NCBI RefSeq assembly: GCF_029948125.1
Contig: NZ_JASAMB010000030.1
Span: forward strand, 20,629-84,628
Direction of reading: 5' to 3'
Source: Catellatospora sp. KI3
GTDB taxonomy: Bacteria; Actinomycetota; Actinomycetes; Mycobacteriales; Micromonosporaceae
Length of the DNA: 64,000 bases
Part shown: positions 6,841 to 15,564 of the stretch, piece by piece
Position numbering within the stretch: position 1 is the first letter of the stretch
Layout of the letters: every line of letters begins with the position of its first letter
Position numbers and translations under genes: made by a program
Notes under the pieces: model-generated
Databases searched by the model: none
What the model was told of the DNA's origin: nothing
What the model saw: the letters and a program-made list of their open reading frames with translations, nothing else

Positions 6841-8835
6841 ATGCGCAAGCTGATAGTCCTCATGACCGCGCTGCTCGCCGGGGCGGCCGGGGCGGTGGTG
6901 GTCGCGACTCCGGCGGCGGCGGCGCCGGTGTGCTCGCTGTACTGCGACACCCGCGACCCGTCCCTGGCCCGGCAGGAGCTCTTCCCGGTGCCCGAGGTGA
7001 ACCTCAACGGCCGCCGCCTGGTGCTGCACGTGTCCGACACCGACCGGATGGCCTGGGGCAGCATCGACAACGGCGTGACCGGCGACTCGGTCTGGCTCGA
7101 CCGCAGCTGGACCGACGGCTCCAGCTGGGACGGCCTGCTGGGCCGGGCGAGCATCCCGTCGACCTGGACCGGCACCCGCACGCTCATGCACAACCTGGCC
7201 GACCCGGCCGCGCACCGGCGCGGCATGGTCCGGGCCTGCGGCGACGCGGGCGGGGTCACCTGCACCGCCTGGGTGTACCCGAAGGTCTGCGACGCGGTCT
7301 GCGACGGCGCCGACGCGGCGACCGCCGTCGGTGACAACCGGCCCGTGCCGGGCACCGTCCTCAGCAACCGCCGCATCGACCTGCACATCGACAACCGGGG
7401 CCTGGCCTGGGCCACCCTCGGCTCGGGCGCCGCCGGCGACGAGGTGTGGCTCGACCGCTCCTGGGACGAGGGCGCGTCCTGGCCCGGCGGCTCCTCGCTG
7501 GGCCGCATCAGCGTCCCGTCGGGCGCCGCCTCGGTGCGCACCACCATGGTCAACACCCGCGATCCGCGCTCGCTGCTGTACGGCGGGGCGGTGCGCGCCT
7601 GCGGCCGGGCCACCGGCAGCGCCAACGGCAGCTGCACCGCCTGGGCCCGGCCCGCCGCCGACCGACCGGCCGCGGCCGCCGACGCGCTGGCGTACTCGTA
7701 CCGCACCGACACCGCGTGGTGGCCGTCGAGCTGGTGGAACTCGGCGGTCGCGGTCACCGCGCTGGGGGACTGGTCGGCCCGCACCGGCCGCACCGACTAC
7801 CGCTGGCTGATCGACCGGACCTTCGAGCTGAACAAGGGCGTCATGCCGGCCGGGCAGAAGAGCACCGACCCGATCGAGGGCAACTTCATCAGCCGCGCGG
7901 TCGACGACACCGGCTGGTGGGCGCTGGCCTGGGTGCAGGCCTACGACGTGACCCGCGACGCGAAGTACCTGAACATGGCGGTGACCATCGGCAACTACAT
8001 GCACTCGTACTGGGACGGCACCTGCGGCGGCGGGGTGTGGTGGAACCGCGAGCGCACCTACAAGAACGCGGTCACCACCGGTCTGTACGTCCGGTTGACC
8101 GCCGCGCTGCACAACCGCATCCCCGGCGACACGCTGTGGCTCGGCCGGGCCACCGCGGGCTGGAACTGGTTCGCCGCCAGCGGGATGATCAACGGGTCGA
8201 AGCTGGTCAACGACGGGATCACCGGCGGCTGCGCCAACAACGGGCAGACCGTGTGGACGTACAACCAGGGGCTGGCCATCGGGGGCGCGGTCGAGCTGTG
8301 GCGGGCCACCGGCAACCCGGCGCTGCTGACCTCGGCCCGGCAGCTCGCCGACGCCGCGATGAACTCCACCGTGCTGACCCGCTCGGGCGTCCTCACCGAG
8401 TCCTGCGACCCGGCCAACAGCTGCGACGACAACCAGAAGCAGTTCAAGGGCATCTTCATGCGGTACCTGATGGACCTGGCCGACGCCTCCGGGGCGGCCG
8501 CGTACCGCACGTACGCGCAGCAGCAGTCCGACACGATCTGGCAGTCCGACCGCGACAGCCTGAACCGCATCGGGCAGCGCTGGACCGGGGCGACCCCGAA
8601 CGCGCGCGACTGGCGCACCCAGGCCTCCGGCCTCGGCGCCCTGCTCGCGGCCACGGCGGGGCCGTCGACGCCGCCGACCCAGCCGCCGTCGGAGGCGGCC
8701 TGGGCGCCGAGCGTGTCATACGCGACCGGGACGGTCGTGACGTACGCCGGATCGCGCTGGCAGTGCCGCCAGCCGCACCTGTCGCAGGTCGGCTGGGAGC
8801 CGCCGAACGTGCCCGCCCTCTGGCAGCAGCTGTGA
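6841..8835 (+). CDS. secreted GH76 family glycoside hydrolase (alpha-1,6-mannanase type) with CBM5/12
   Basis: 664 aa. ATG 6841 is chosen because GAGGCGAGG sits just upstream; GTG 6832 is in frame but poorer. Residues 1-29 are a Sec signal peptide (MRKLIVLMTALLAG... ending AAA). Two homologous domains follow, about 30-130 and 135-255, each with the core GDxVWLDRSWxxGxSW and paired Cys. The catalytic (alpha/alpha)6 domain is about 265-600; RAVDDTGWWALAW contains the Asp pair that defines GH76. A proline linker leads to a C-terminal CBM5/12-like module (about 622-664, AWAPSVSYATGTVVTYAGSR). Predicted to cleave alpha-1,6-mannan backbones, for example of yeast cell walls, outside the cell. It separates hypA-E from hypF. 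Confidence 0.85.
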   Translation: MRKLIVLMTALLAGAAGAVVVATPAAAAPVCSLYCDTRDPSLARQELFPVPEVNLNGRRLVLHVSDTDRMAWGSIDNGVTGDSVWLDRSWTDGSSWDGLLGRASIPSTWTGTRTLMHNLADPAAHRRGMVRACGDAGGVTCTAWVYPKVCDAVCDGADAATAVGDNRPVPGTVLSNRRIDLHIDNRGLAWATLGSGAAGDEVWLDRSWDEGASWPGGSSLGRISVPSGAASVRTTMVNTRDPRSLLYGGAVRACGRATGSANGSCTAWARPAADRPAAAADALAYSYRTDTAWWPSSWWNSAVAVTALGDWSARTGRTDYRWLIDRTFELNKGVMPAGQKSTDPIEGNFISRAVDDTGWWALAWVQAYDVTRDAKYLNMAVTIGNYMHSYWDGTCGGGVWWNRERTYKNAVTTGLYVRLTAALHNRIPGDTLWLGRATAGWNWFAASGMINGSKLVNDGITGGCANNGQTVWTYNQGLAIGGAVELWRATGNPALLTSARQLADAAMNSTVLTRSGVLTESCDPANSCDDNQKQFKGIFMRYLMDLADASGAAAYRTYAQQQSDTIWQSDRDSLNRIGQRWTGATPNARDWRTQASGLGALLAATAGPSTPPTQPPSEAAWAPSVSYATGTVVTYAGSRWQCRQPHLSQVGWEPPNVPALWQQL

Positions 8836-8975
8836 GCTCCGGGCGGCGGGCCGTCGCACGCCGGCCCGCGGAGCTGATGGCCGCCGCGGGCGCGTACGCG
8901 CACCCGTTCGCGCTGCAGGCCAGCGGATACCACGAGACCGAGCAGGTCGCCGCATGACTGTACGGGTGAGCCCGC

Positions 8976-11276
8976 TCAGCGGTCGAGGGCGGCGGCGACG
9001 GCGGCCTGGCCGAGACTGATGCCGCCGTCGTTGGGCGGGACCAGGCTGTGGGTCAGCACCCGGAACCCGGCCGCCGACAGGCGGTCGACCACCATCGTGA
9101 GCAGCACGACGTTCTGGAACACGCCGCCGGACAGGGCCGCCGTGTCCAGCCCGTGCCGCTCGCGTACCAGTACGCAGGCCGCGGCGATGAGGTCGGCGAG
9201 CCCGGTGTGGAACCGTGCGGCGATCACCGGCACCGGCACGCCGTCGAGGCGGTCGGCCAGCACGGCCCGTACCAGATCGGCGCCGTGCAGCGTGAGCAGC
9301 GGGCCCTCCTCGACCCGGGCGGGGTAGCCCGGCTGCGGTGCCTGCCCGGCTGCGGCCCGCTCCAGCTCGATCGCGGCCTGCCCCTCGTAGGAGACCTCGT
9401 CGCGCAGGTCGAGCAGCGCCGCCACGGCGTCGAACAGCCGCCCCGCGCTGGAGGTCGGCGGCGAACTCAACCCCTGCCGGGCGGCCGAGCGCAGCGGCGG
9501 CCACCGGTCGGCGTGCCGCGTCACGACCGGCAACTCGGGCAGCTCACCGAGGCCGTCCAGGTAGGACAGGGCCATCCGCCACGGCTGGCGGACCGCGGCC
9601 GCGCCGCCGGGCAGCGGCACCGGCGCCAGCCGACCCGCCCGGGTGTACGACCGCAGATCCGCCACCAGGAACTCCCCGCCCCACAGCGTGCCGTCGTCGC
9701 CGTAGCCGAGGCCGTCGAAGGCCACCCCGAGGACCGGTCCGTGCTCGCCGTGCTCGGCCAGGCAGGACGCGATGTGCGCGTGGTGGTGCTGCACCCCGAT
9801 CAGCTCCACCTCGTCCAGCCCGTACGCGTACCCGGTGGACAGGTACTGCGGGTGCAGGTCGTGCGCGACCAGCTCCGGGCTGATCCCCAGCAGCCGCCGC
9901 AGGTGCGCCACGCCCTCGGTGTACGACCGGTACACCGCGGCGTTCTCCAGGTCGCCGATGTGGTGCGACAGCACCGCCTGCGCACCCGCGGCCAGGCAGA
10001 ACGTGTTCTTGAGGGTGGCGCCGCAGGCCAGGATCGGGCGGCGGGCCGCCACCGGCAGGGTCAGCGGGCGCGGCACGTACCCGCGTGAGCGGCGCAGCAG
10101 CAGCGGGCGCCCGCGCACCACCCGCGCGACCGAGTCGTCGGTGCGGGTGTGGATCGGCCGGTCATGGGCCAGCATCGCGTCGGCGAGCCCGGCCAGCCGG
10201 TTCACGGCGTCGTCGTCCCGGTAGGCGATCGGCTCGTCGGAGGTGTTGCCGCTGGTCAGCACGATGGGGCGGGCGACGGCGCGCAGCAGCAGGTGGTGCA
10301 GCGGGGTGTAGGGCAGCATGACGCCGTACTCGGGGCAGCCCGGCGCGACGGCCTCGGCGATGCGGTGCGGGCTGCGGCGGCGCCGGGGCAGCAGCACGAT
10401 CGGCCGGGCCGGGTGCGTCAGCAGCTCGGCCGCGCCCGGCTCCAGCTCGACGAGCTCGGCGGCCTCGGTCAGCCCGGCCGCCATCAGCGCGAACGGCCGG
10501 TCCTCGCGGTGCTTTGCGCCGCGCAACCGGGCGGCGGCGTCCGGGTGGGTGGCGTCGACGGCCAGGTGGTAGCCGCCCAGGCCCTTGACCGCGACGATGG
10601 CACCCTCGCGCAGCAGGCGCGCGGCGGTCGCGATCGGATCGCCGGAGAGCGGTTCCGGCTCGCCGCTGCCGGGCAGGGTGTGCAGCCGCAGCCGGGGGCC
10701 GCAGCCGGGGCAGCAGACGGGCTGGGCGTGGAAGCGGCGGTCGGCCCGGTCGGCGTACTCGGTGGCGCAGGTGGGGCACAGGGCGAAGCCGCGCATCGTC
10801 GTGTTGGCGCGGTCGTACGGGACGCTTGCGACGATGGTGAAGCGCGGGCCGCAGTGGGTGCAGTTGGTGAACGCGTACCCGGCCCGGCGGCCGGTGGCGG
10901 CCATGGTCTCGTCCAGGCAGGCGGCGCAGGTGGCGGCGTCGGGCGAGACCTGCGCGGCCGGCGCCCCGGTGCCGTCGCTGCCGACGATGCGGAAACCGCG
11001 TGCGCCGGTCGGCGCCAGCGGACTGGCCGCGACCGAGTCGATCACGGCCAGCGGCGGGCGCTCGCCCTCCAGCGCGGCCAGGAACGTGTCGAGCGTGCCG
11101 GGAGCGGCCTCGGCCTCGATGAACACGCCGCGCGTGTCGTTGCCGACGTGCCCGTCGACCCCCAGGCGCCGGGCCAGCATATAGACGAACGGGCGGAAGC
11201 CGACCCCCTGCACGATCCCGGCGACCCGCACCGCCAACCGGGTACGCGCAGCCACATCACCTGACATTTCGGACAC
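8976..11276 (-). CDS. hypF: carbamoyltransferase HypF
   Basis: 766 aa, full length. Acylphosphatase domain at the N-terminus (GIVQGVGFRPFVY), then zinc-finger pairs (CAAC, CTHC, CPTC, CPGC) between about residues 105 and 190. A YrdC-like domain (IVAVKGLGGYHLAVDATH) and the Kae1-like domain with the metal-binding HHHAHIASCLAEH follow. HypF makes carbamoyl-AMP and loads the C-terminal Cys of HypE. Start ATG 11276 or 11264 (MSGDV). It is on the opposite strand to the other hyp genes and 3.4 kb away, convergent with the GH76 gene. Confidence 0.95.
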   Translation of the reverse strand: MSEMSGDVAARTRLAVRVAGIVQGVGFRPFVYMLARRLGVDGHVGNDTRGVFIEAEAAPGTLDTFLAALEGERPPLAVIDSVAASPLAPTGARGFRIVGSDGTGAPAAQVSPDAATCAACLDETMAATGRRAGYAFTNCTHCGPRFTIVASVPYDRANTTMRGFALCPTCATEYADRADRRFHAQPVCCPGCGPRLRLHTLPGSGEPEPLSGDPIATAARLLREGAIVAVKGLGGYHLAVDATHPDAAARLRGAKHREDRPFALMAAGLTEAAELVELEPGAAELLTHPARPIVLLPRRRRSPHRIAEAVAPGCPEYGVMLPYTPLHHLLLRAVARPIVLTSGNTSDEPIAYRDDDAVNRLAGLADAMLAHDRPIHTRTDDSVARVVRGRPLLLRRSRGYVPRPLTLPVAARRPILACGATLKNTFCLAAGAQAVLSHHIGDLENAAVYRSYTEGVAHLRRLLGISPELVAHDLHPQYLSTGYAYGLDEVELIGVQHHHAHIASCLAEHGEHGPVLGVAFDGLGYGDDGTLWGGEFLVADLRSYTRAGRLAPVPLPGGAAAVRQPWRMALSYLDGLGELPELPVVTRHADRWPPLRSAARQGLSSPPTSSAGRLFDAVAALLDLRDEVSYEGQAAIELERAAAGQAPQPGYPARVEEGPLLTLHGADLVRAVLADRLDGVPVPVIAARFHTGLADLIAAACVLVRERHGLDTAALSGGVFQNVVLLTMVVDRLSAAGFRVLTHSLVPPNDGGISLGQAAVAAALDR

Positions 11277-11307
11277 ATGATGATTCTGGCCCGCCCTGCA
11301 GCTGCAC

Positions 11308-11425
11308 CCCGACCGGACACGCCCCGACGGACCCCCCCGACGGACACCCCCCGACCGACCTCGCCCCGACCGACCTCGCCCCGACCGACCTCGCCCCGAC
11401 CGACGTCGTCCCGACCGCCCCGGGT
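11308..11425. repeat. 15-bp tandem repeat, about seven units
   Basis: The intergenic stretch 11277-11610 upstream of hypF contains CCGACCGACCTCGCC in three exact adjacent copies (11351-11395), a variant copy (11396-11410), and degenerate units on both sides. The rest of the gap holds a GATCGCGGCCTGCGGTC motif at 11448-11464. The repeats lie where the hypF promoter should be. Units are 15 bp, so translated frames look open, but the peptides are simple repeats (SVGAR) and are not taken as coding. Confidence 0.85.
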
Positions 11426-11568
11426 GCCCCGACTCGCGTCCGGCGATGATCGCGGCCTGCGGTCAGAAGGCGGCCGTTGACCGCCTGATACGACCGCAAA
11501 TGCAGATCTCGGCGGGCCGAAACCGCCATGATCACCGGTTCGGGTCGGTTGACGGCCAGGGGGCGGGG

Positions 11569-11610
11569 TGGGTGCGGCCTGGGGGAGGGTGGGTGCGGCC
11601 TGGGGGAGGG
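11569..11610. repeat. 21-bp direct repeat, two copies
   Basis: GTGGGTGCGGCCTGGGGGAG plus G occurs exactly twice in tandem (11569-11589 and 11590-11610), ending at the stop codon of the VOC gene. It is G-rich on the plus strand. No function is evident; it may be a replication-slippage product. Confidence 0.85.
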
Positions 11611-12374
11611 TCAGGCTTGAGGTGCTGTCGCGGGTAGGCTGCCGGTGTGCGGGTCGCGCGCGGTCAGGCAGTAGACGTGCCCGGCGGGGTCGCGCATCAC
11701 CGTCCACCGCTGCTGCCGGGTGACCACGCTCGCCCCGTACGACTCGTGCCAGGCGCGGACCGCGTCCACATCCGAGCAGGCCAGGTCGAGGTGCGCGCCG
11801 GTGGGCCGCTCCTCGTCCAGCCGCTGCAGCAAGATGCGCAGCGGCAGGTGCGCGGGCGGCTTCAGCACCCGGAACTCGGGGCGGGAGCCCTCGGCGAGGT
11901 CCCACCCGGTCAGCCCGGCCCAGAACGCGGTCTCCGCGACGGCGCGATGTCCAGGCACACCTGGTCGACCCGGCTCACGGCGCCCGCCGGACCGGTGACC
12001 ACCGGGGTACGCGCCGAGTCGCCCTGGTACGGCACCGCGCACAGCAGCAGCCCGCCCGGCGAGCGCAGCACCGTGAACCCCTGGCCGGTGTCGGCGATGC
12101 TCCCGCCCAGCCGCAGCGCCGTCCAGACCAGCGCCTGCGGGTCGTCGGTCGCCGGGTCGAGGTGCATGCCGCCAGGCGGCCCCACGACCTGCGCCTTCAG
12201 GTGGGCGTCGCCGTCGCCGAGCAGGGTCGCGAACTCCCCGTGGGCGCCGCGCCGCGCGGACAGCCGGGTGCCGGTGACCGCGAGCCAGAACGCCGTCCCG
12301 GCGTCGAACCGGTCGGCCGGGTAGTCGAGGAAGGCGTGCAGCCAGCGGATCGCGGGCGGAGTCGGCACGGACAT
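11611..12374 (-). pseudogene. two-domain VOC (glyoxalase-like) protein split by a frameshift
   Basis: The N-terminal VOC domain reads in one frame from ATG 12374 (MSVPTPPAIRWLHAFLDYPA) to VDQVCLDIAPS near 11941. The second domain continues in another frame with AVAETAFWAGLTGWDLAEG and ends PHTGSLPATAPQA at 11611. In intact relatives the text VDQVCLDI....ETAFWAALTGW is continuous, so a single frameshift near 11935-11945 is the simplest reading. Otherwise both halves are well preserved, which suggests either a very recent mutation or a sequencing error. The product would be a cytoplasmic dioxygenase/glyoxalase-fold protein of about 250 residues with no known substrate. Confidence 0.75.
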
Positions 12375-12462
12375 TCGCATCACGATAGCGGCGGCTGTAC
12401 GCACCCGACGACGGCGGGGACAGGGGGCCGAGATACCTGTAAGCGCGTGGAGGGCGGCGGCC

Positions 12463-13113
12463 TCACGGGCAGTCGCGGGCCAGCGTGGACCCGCCCACCG
12501 CGTCCGCGTCGAGCACCGTGCTGACGAAGGCGCCGACCAGGCAGTTCCAGTGGCTGGCGCGGCGCAGCATGGCGTGGCCGTCGCCGCTGACGTCCAGGTA
12601 CGTCACCCGCGCCCCGGCCTCCTCGGCGGCCAGCGCGTAGCGGCGCGAGGCCGACGGGTCGGTGATCCGGTCGCGGTCACCGTGCGCGATCAGCACCTGC
12701 TTGCCCGCCAGCTGCTGGTACGGGTCCCCGGCCTCGATCCACGGCGCCAGCGCGCAGACCGCCGCCACCCGGGGGTCGCCGCCGCCCCACAGCGCGGCGC
12801 GGGCGCCCATCGAGTGCCCGACCAGGATCACCGGCAGCTCCGGCCGCACCTCGGCGGCGCGCCCGAGGGCCCACTCCAGGTCCCGCACCGGGTCGGCGTC
12901 GGCGCCGTTCCAGCCGTAGTAGCGGTAGCGCAGCCGCCACACCAGCACGTCCGGCGGCAGGGCGCGCAGGAACGGCAGCATCCGCAGGTAGGCCAGCCGG
13001 GCCCGGTGGTCGGGCCACCGGCTGCGCTCCGCACCGCCGTGCAGCATCAGCACCAGCCCCCGGCTCGCGGCGTGCGCCGTGCTGGACTCGTACCCCGCGC
13101 TGCGCGTCGTCAC
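12463..13113 (-). CDS. alpha/beta hydrolase
   Basis: 216 aa from GTG 13113, with GGGAGGG upstream. HGGAERS is the oxyanion-side motif. The nucleophile elbow is VGHSMGARAALWGG (Ser at about residue 108). The acid is in LIAHGDRDRITDP and the catalytic His in SGDGHAMLRR. This is the dienelactone hydrolase/lysophospholipase-like serine hydrolase fold. No signal peptide, so cytoplasmic. The neighbours (VOC protein, MerR regulator) do not indicate a substrate. Confidence 0.85.
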   Translation of the reverse strand: MTTRSAGYESSTAHAASRGLVLMLHGGAERSRWPDHRARLAYLRMLPFLRALPPDVLVWRLRYRYYGWNGADADPVRDLEWALGRAAEVRPELPVILVGHSMGARAALWGGGDPRVAAVCALAPWIEAGDPYQQLAGKQVLIAHGDRDRITDPSASRRYALAAEEAGARVTYLDVSGDGHAMLRRASHWNCLVGAFVSTVLDADAVGGSTLARDCP

Positions 13114-13223
13114 CGCACCCTCCCGCCTGCGAACCTATCTCGGCGCCGGGTGCGGCCGCGCGGCCTCAGCCCTTCGCGCCGCCGAACCGCGCGCCCTGCC
13201 GGGCATCGTTGGGTCGACGGGTT

Positions 13224-14129
13224 CTACACGGAGGCGGCCAGGGTGATCGCCGCGGCGAGGCTGTCCGGGGTGAGCACGCCGTCGGGCAGCTCCTCGGGCC
13301 AGCCGGGGCCGGCAGCCACCACCAGCGCGGGGCGGCGGGGCATGGTGAGCAGGTCCGCCAGCACGCCGGTGTCGGCGGTCTGCGGGGCGTGCGACCAGAT
13401 CAGCACCAGGGCGGGGCCGGTGCGGCGTACGGCGTCGAGCAGGGAGCGGCCCGGGACCCGGGCGCCGAGCAGCCGGGTGCCCACCCCGCGCTCGGCCAGC
13501 GCCGCCGACAGCGCCTCCAGCGGCAGGCTGTGCTGCTCGTCGTCGGCGCAGGCCAGCAGCACCGGCACGGGAGTTCCCGGCACGGGGCGGGGCACCGCGC
13601 CGAACACCTCGGTGATGCAGCGCGACACCAGGTGCTCGACCTCGATGAGCCGGCTGGTGGCCGCGTGCCGGGTGCCGATGCCGACCAGCACCGGGCACAG
13701 CAGGTCCTGCCAGGTGGCCACCACGCCGTGCTCGGCCACCGCCTGCTCGACCAGGTCGCGCACGGTGAGCGCGTCCAGCCGCATCGCGGCGCGGGCCAGG
13801 CCGCGGGCCTGTGCTCCGGCGCGCCCGACGGCGACGGTGTGGCCGCCGCCGTCGCGGCGCGGTTCGGGCACCTCCGGCTGGCCATCGGCGGGCGTGGCCA
13901 GCGCGATCCGGGCCGCCTCGGCCGCGGGCACGCCGTGCGCGGTGAGCCGCCGCATGGTCTCCAGCCGCGCCAGGTCGTCGGAGTCGTAGCGGCGGTGGTG
14001 CCCGGGTGCGTGCCCGCCCGGACCCAGCCCGTAGCGCTGGTGCCAGGTGCGCAGCGTGGTCACGGCGATGCCGAGCCGCCGGGCCACCGCCCCCGCGCTC
14101 AGCCCTTCGTCATCGACGCCGTCCACCAC
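13224..14129 (-). CDS. MerR-family regulator with B12-binding-like C-terminus (LitR/CarH type)
   Basis: 301 aa from GTG 14129 (or 14126). Residues about 8-75 are a MerR winged-helix DNA-binding domain (GLSAGAVARRLGIAVTTLRTW, then RYDSDDLARLETMRRL). The C-terminal part has a helical bundle with EVEHLVSR and a Rossmann-like domain. It resembles the cobalamin-dependent light sensors LitR/CarH, but where the B12 motif DxHxxG is expected it has EQHSLP (in ACADDEQHSLPLEAL). Base-off B12 binding through this His is therefore possible but not certain. It is divergent from the photolyase gene, the classic arrangement for light-induced photolyase. Confidence 0.8.
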   Translation of the reverse strand: MVDGVDDEGLSAGAVARRLGIAVTTLRTWHQRYGLGPGGHAPGHHRRYDSDDLARLETMRRLTAHGVPAAEAARIALATPADGQPEVPEPRRDGGGHTVAVGRAGAQARGLARAAMRLDALTVRDLVEQAVAEHGVVATWQDLLCPVLVGIGTRHAATSRLIEVEHLVSRCITEVFGAVPRPVPGTPVPVLLACADDEQHSLPLEALSAALAERGVGTRLLGARVPGRSLLDAVRRTGPALVLIWSHAPQTADTGVLADLLTMPRRPALVVAAGPGWPEELPDGVLTPDSLAAAITLAASV

Positions 14130-14204
14130 GCGTTGCAGCCTACCGCAGACTAATATTGCGTTGATTGGTGAATCGTTATCCGGCGCGTCGCGGTTTGCGA
14201 GCGT

Positions 14205-14263
14205 GCGGTTTCGGGGAAACTGCTGCTCTGGCGCGTCGATTGCTGCAGTTTCCCCGAAACCGC
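14205..14263. repeat. family B palindrome pair, copy 1
   Basis: GCGGTTTCGGGGAAACTGC (14205-14223) and GCAGTTTCCCCGAAACCGC (14245-14263) are reverse complements separated by 21 bases, and each arm is also nearly self-complementary. The same element occurs at 33873-33932 and 42542-42604. Here it lies in the 184-base gap between the MerR gene and the photolyase start, downstream of an A/T-rich patch (TAATATTGCGTTGATTGG near 14150-14168) that is the likely divergent promoter. Confidence 0.85.
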
Positions 14264-14313
14264 AGCGCACCGCTGCCCCGTGCGCGGGCGGCGCGAGGGA
14301 GGGGAGGGACGGC

Positions 14314-15516
14314 GTGAAGACGGTCGTGGTGCTGTTCACGCGGGACCTGCGGGTGCACGACCAGCCGGCGCTGGCCGCGGCCTGTGCGGCGTACGAGCGG
14401 GTGGTGCCGCTGTTCGTGGTCGACCCGAGCCTGGCGGTGCCGGACAACCGGCGCCGGTTCCTGCTGGAGTGCCTGCTCGACCTGCGCGAGAACCTGCGCG
14501 GGCGCGGCAGCGACCTCGTGGTGCGCACCGGCGACCCGGTCACCCAGGCGGTGAGATTGGCCAAGCAGGTCGGCGCGGCCGGGATCGGGCTCACCGAGGA
14601 CTACGGCCCGTACGCGCTGCGCCGCCAGGACCGCCTGGCCCGCGCCTGCGAGCGCGAGCGGATCGCGCTCAAGCTGTTCCCCGGCGTGACCGTGGTGCCC
14701 GCCCGCGAGGTGGTGCCCACCACCGGCGGCGACCACTACAAGGTGTTCACGCCCTACTACCGCGCCTGGCAGGGGCACCGGTGGCGGTCGCCGGCGCCCA
14801 CGCCGCGCACGGTGCCGCCGCTGCCTGACGGCGTGCTCGGCAGCGATCCGCGGCGGGCGCTGGCCGGGGCGAAGTCCGAGTCGCCCGGCCCGATGACCGG
14901 CGGCGAGACCGAGGCGCTGCGCCGGTTCAAGGCCTGGCTGCCGCAGGCGCCGCAGTATGCCGACCGCCACGACGACATGGCCGGTGACGCCACCTCCCGG
15001 ATGAGCCCGTACCTGCACTTCGGGTGCGTGTCGCCGCTGCGGCTGGCGACCGCGGCCGGGGTCGCCGACGCGTACGTGCGGCAGCTGTGCTGGCGCGACT
15101 TCTACACCCAGGTGCTGGCCTGCTTCCCGAAGCTCGGCACCGAGGCGTACCGGGCCGGGGCGCAGGAGCAGTGGCACGACGACGCCGACGCGCTGGCCGC
15201 CTGGCAGGCGGGGCGGACCGGGGTGCCGCTGGTGGACGCCGGGATGCGGCAGCTGGCGGCCGAGGGCTGGATGCACAACCGGGCCCGGCTGGTGACCGCG
15301 TCCTACCTGACCAAGACGCTGGGGCTGGACTGGCGCGAGGGCGCCGCCTGGTACGCGCGGCTGCTGCTGGACGCCGACGTGGCCAACAACTACGGCAACT
15401 GGCAGTGGGTCGCGGGCACGGGGACCGACACCAAGCCGTACCGCAGGTTCAGCCCGCAGCGGCAGACCGAGCGCCACGACCCCGAGGGGATCTACATCAA
15501 GCGCTGGACCGGCTGA
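14314..15516 (+). CDS. phr: deoxyribodipyrimidine photo-lyase (cryptochrome/photolyase, class I)
   Basis: 400 aa from GTG 14314, preceded by GGGAGGGGAGGG. The N-terminal alpha/beta domain starts VVLFTRDLRVHDQPAL. The FAD-binding C-terminal domain has TSRMSPYLHFGCVSPL, WRDFYTQVL and the signature DAGMRQLAAEGWMHNRARL, with NNYGNWQWVAGTGTD and YIKRW at the end. It repairs cyclobutane pyrimidine dimers with blue light through FAD and usually a second antenna chromophore. Divergent from the MerR/LitR-type regulator, which probably controls it. Confidence 0.95.
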   Translation: MKTVVVLFTRDLRVHDQPALAAACAAYERVVPLFVVDPSLAVPDNRRRFLLECLLDLRENLRGRGSDLVVRTGDPVTQAVRLAKQVGAAGIGLTEDYGPYALRRQDRLARACERERIALKLFPGVTVVPAREVVPTTGGDHYKVFTPYYRAWQGHRWRSPAPTPRTVPPLPDGVLGSDPRRALAGAKSESPGPMTGGETEALRRFKAWLPQAPQYADRHDDMAGDATSRMSPYLHFGCVSPLRLATAAGVADAYVRQLCWRDFYTQVLACFPKLGTEAYRAGAQEQWHDDADALAAWQAGRTGVPLVDAGMRQLAAEGWMHNRARLVTASYLTKTLGLDWREGAAWYARLLLDADVANNYGNWQWVAGTGTDTKPYRRFSPQRQTERHDPEGIYIKRWTG

Positions 15517-15564
15517 CGCTCGCCTGCCCGCACGGTCGGATCAGCGCGGTGGTTCACTACTCGG

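Noticed and set aside
8836..8957. Short frame after the GH76 stop (MAAAGAYAHPFALQASGYHE)
   Set aside because: It reads like protein but has no ribosome site, is only 26 codons from its ATG, and could be a random open stretch; too weak to call.
11308..11425. 15-bp tandem repeats considered as a CRISPR or minisatellite gene
   Set aside because: No spacers between units, and the peptides encoded in any frame are simple repeats.
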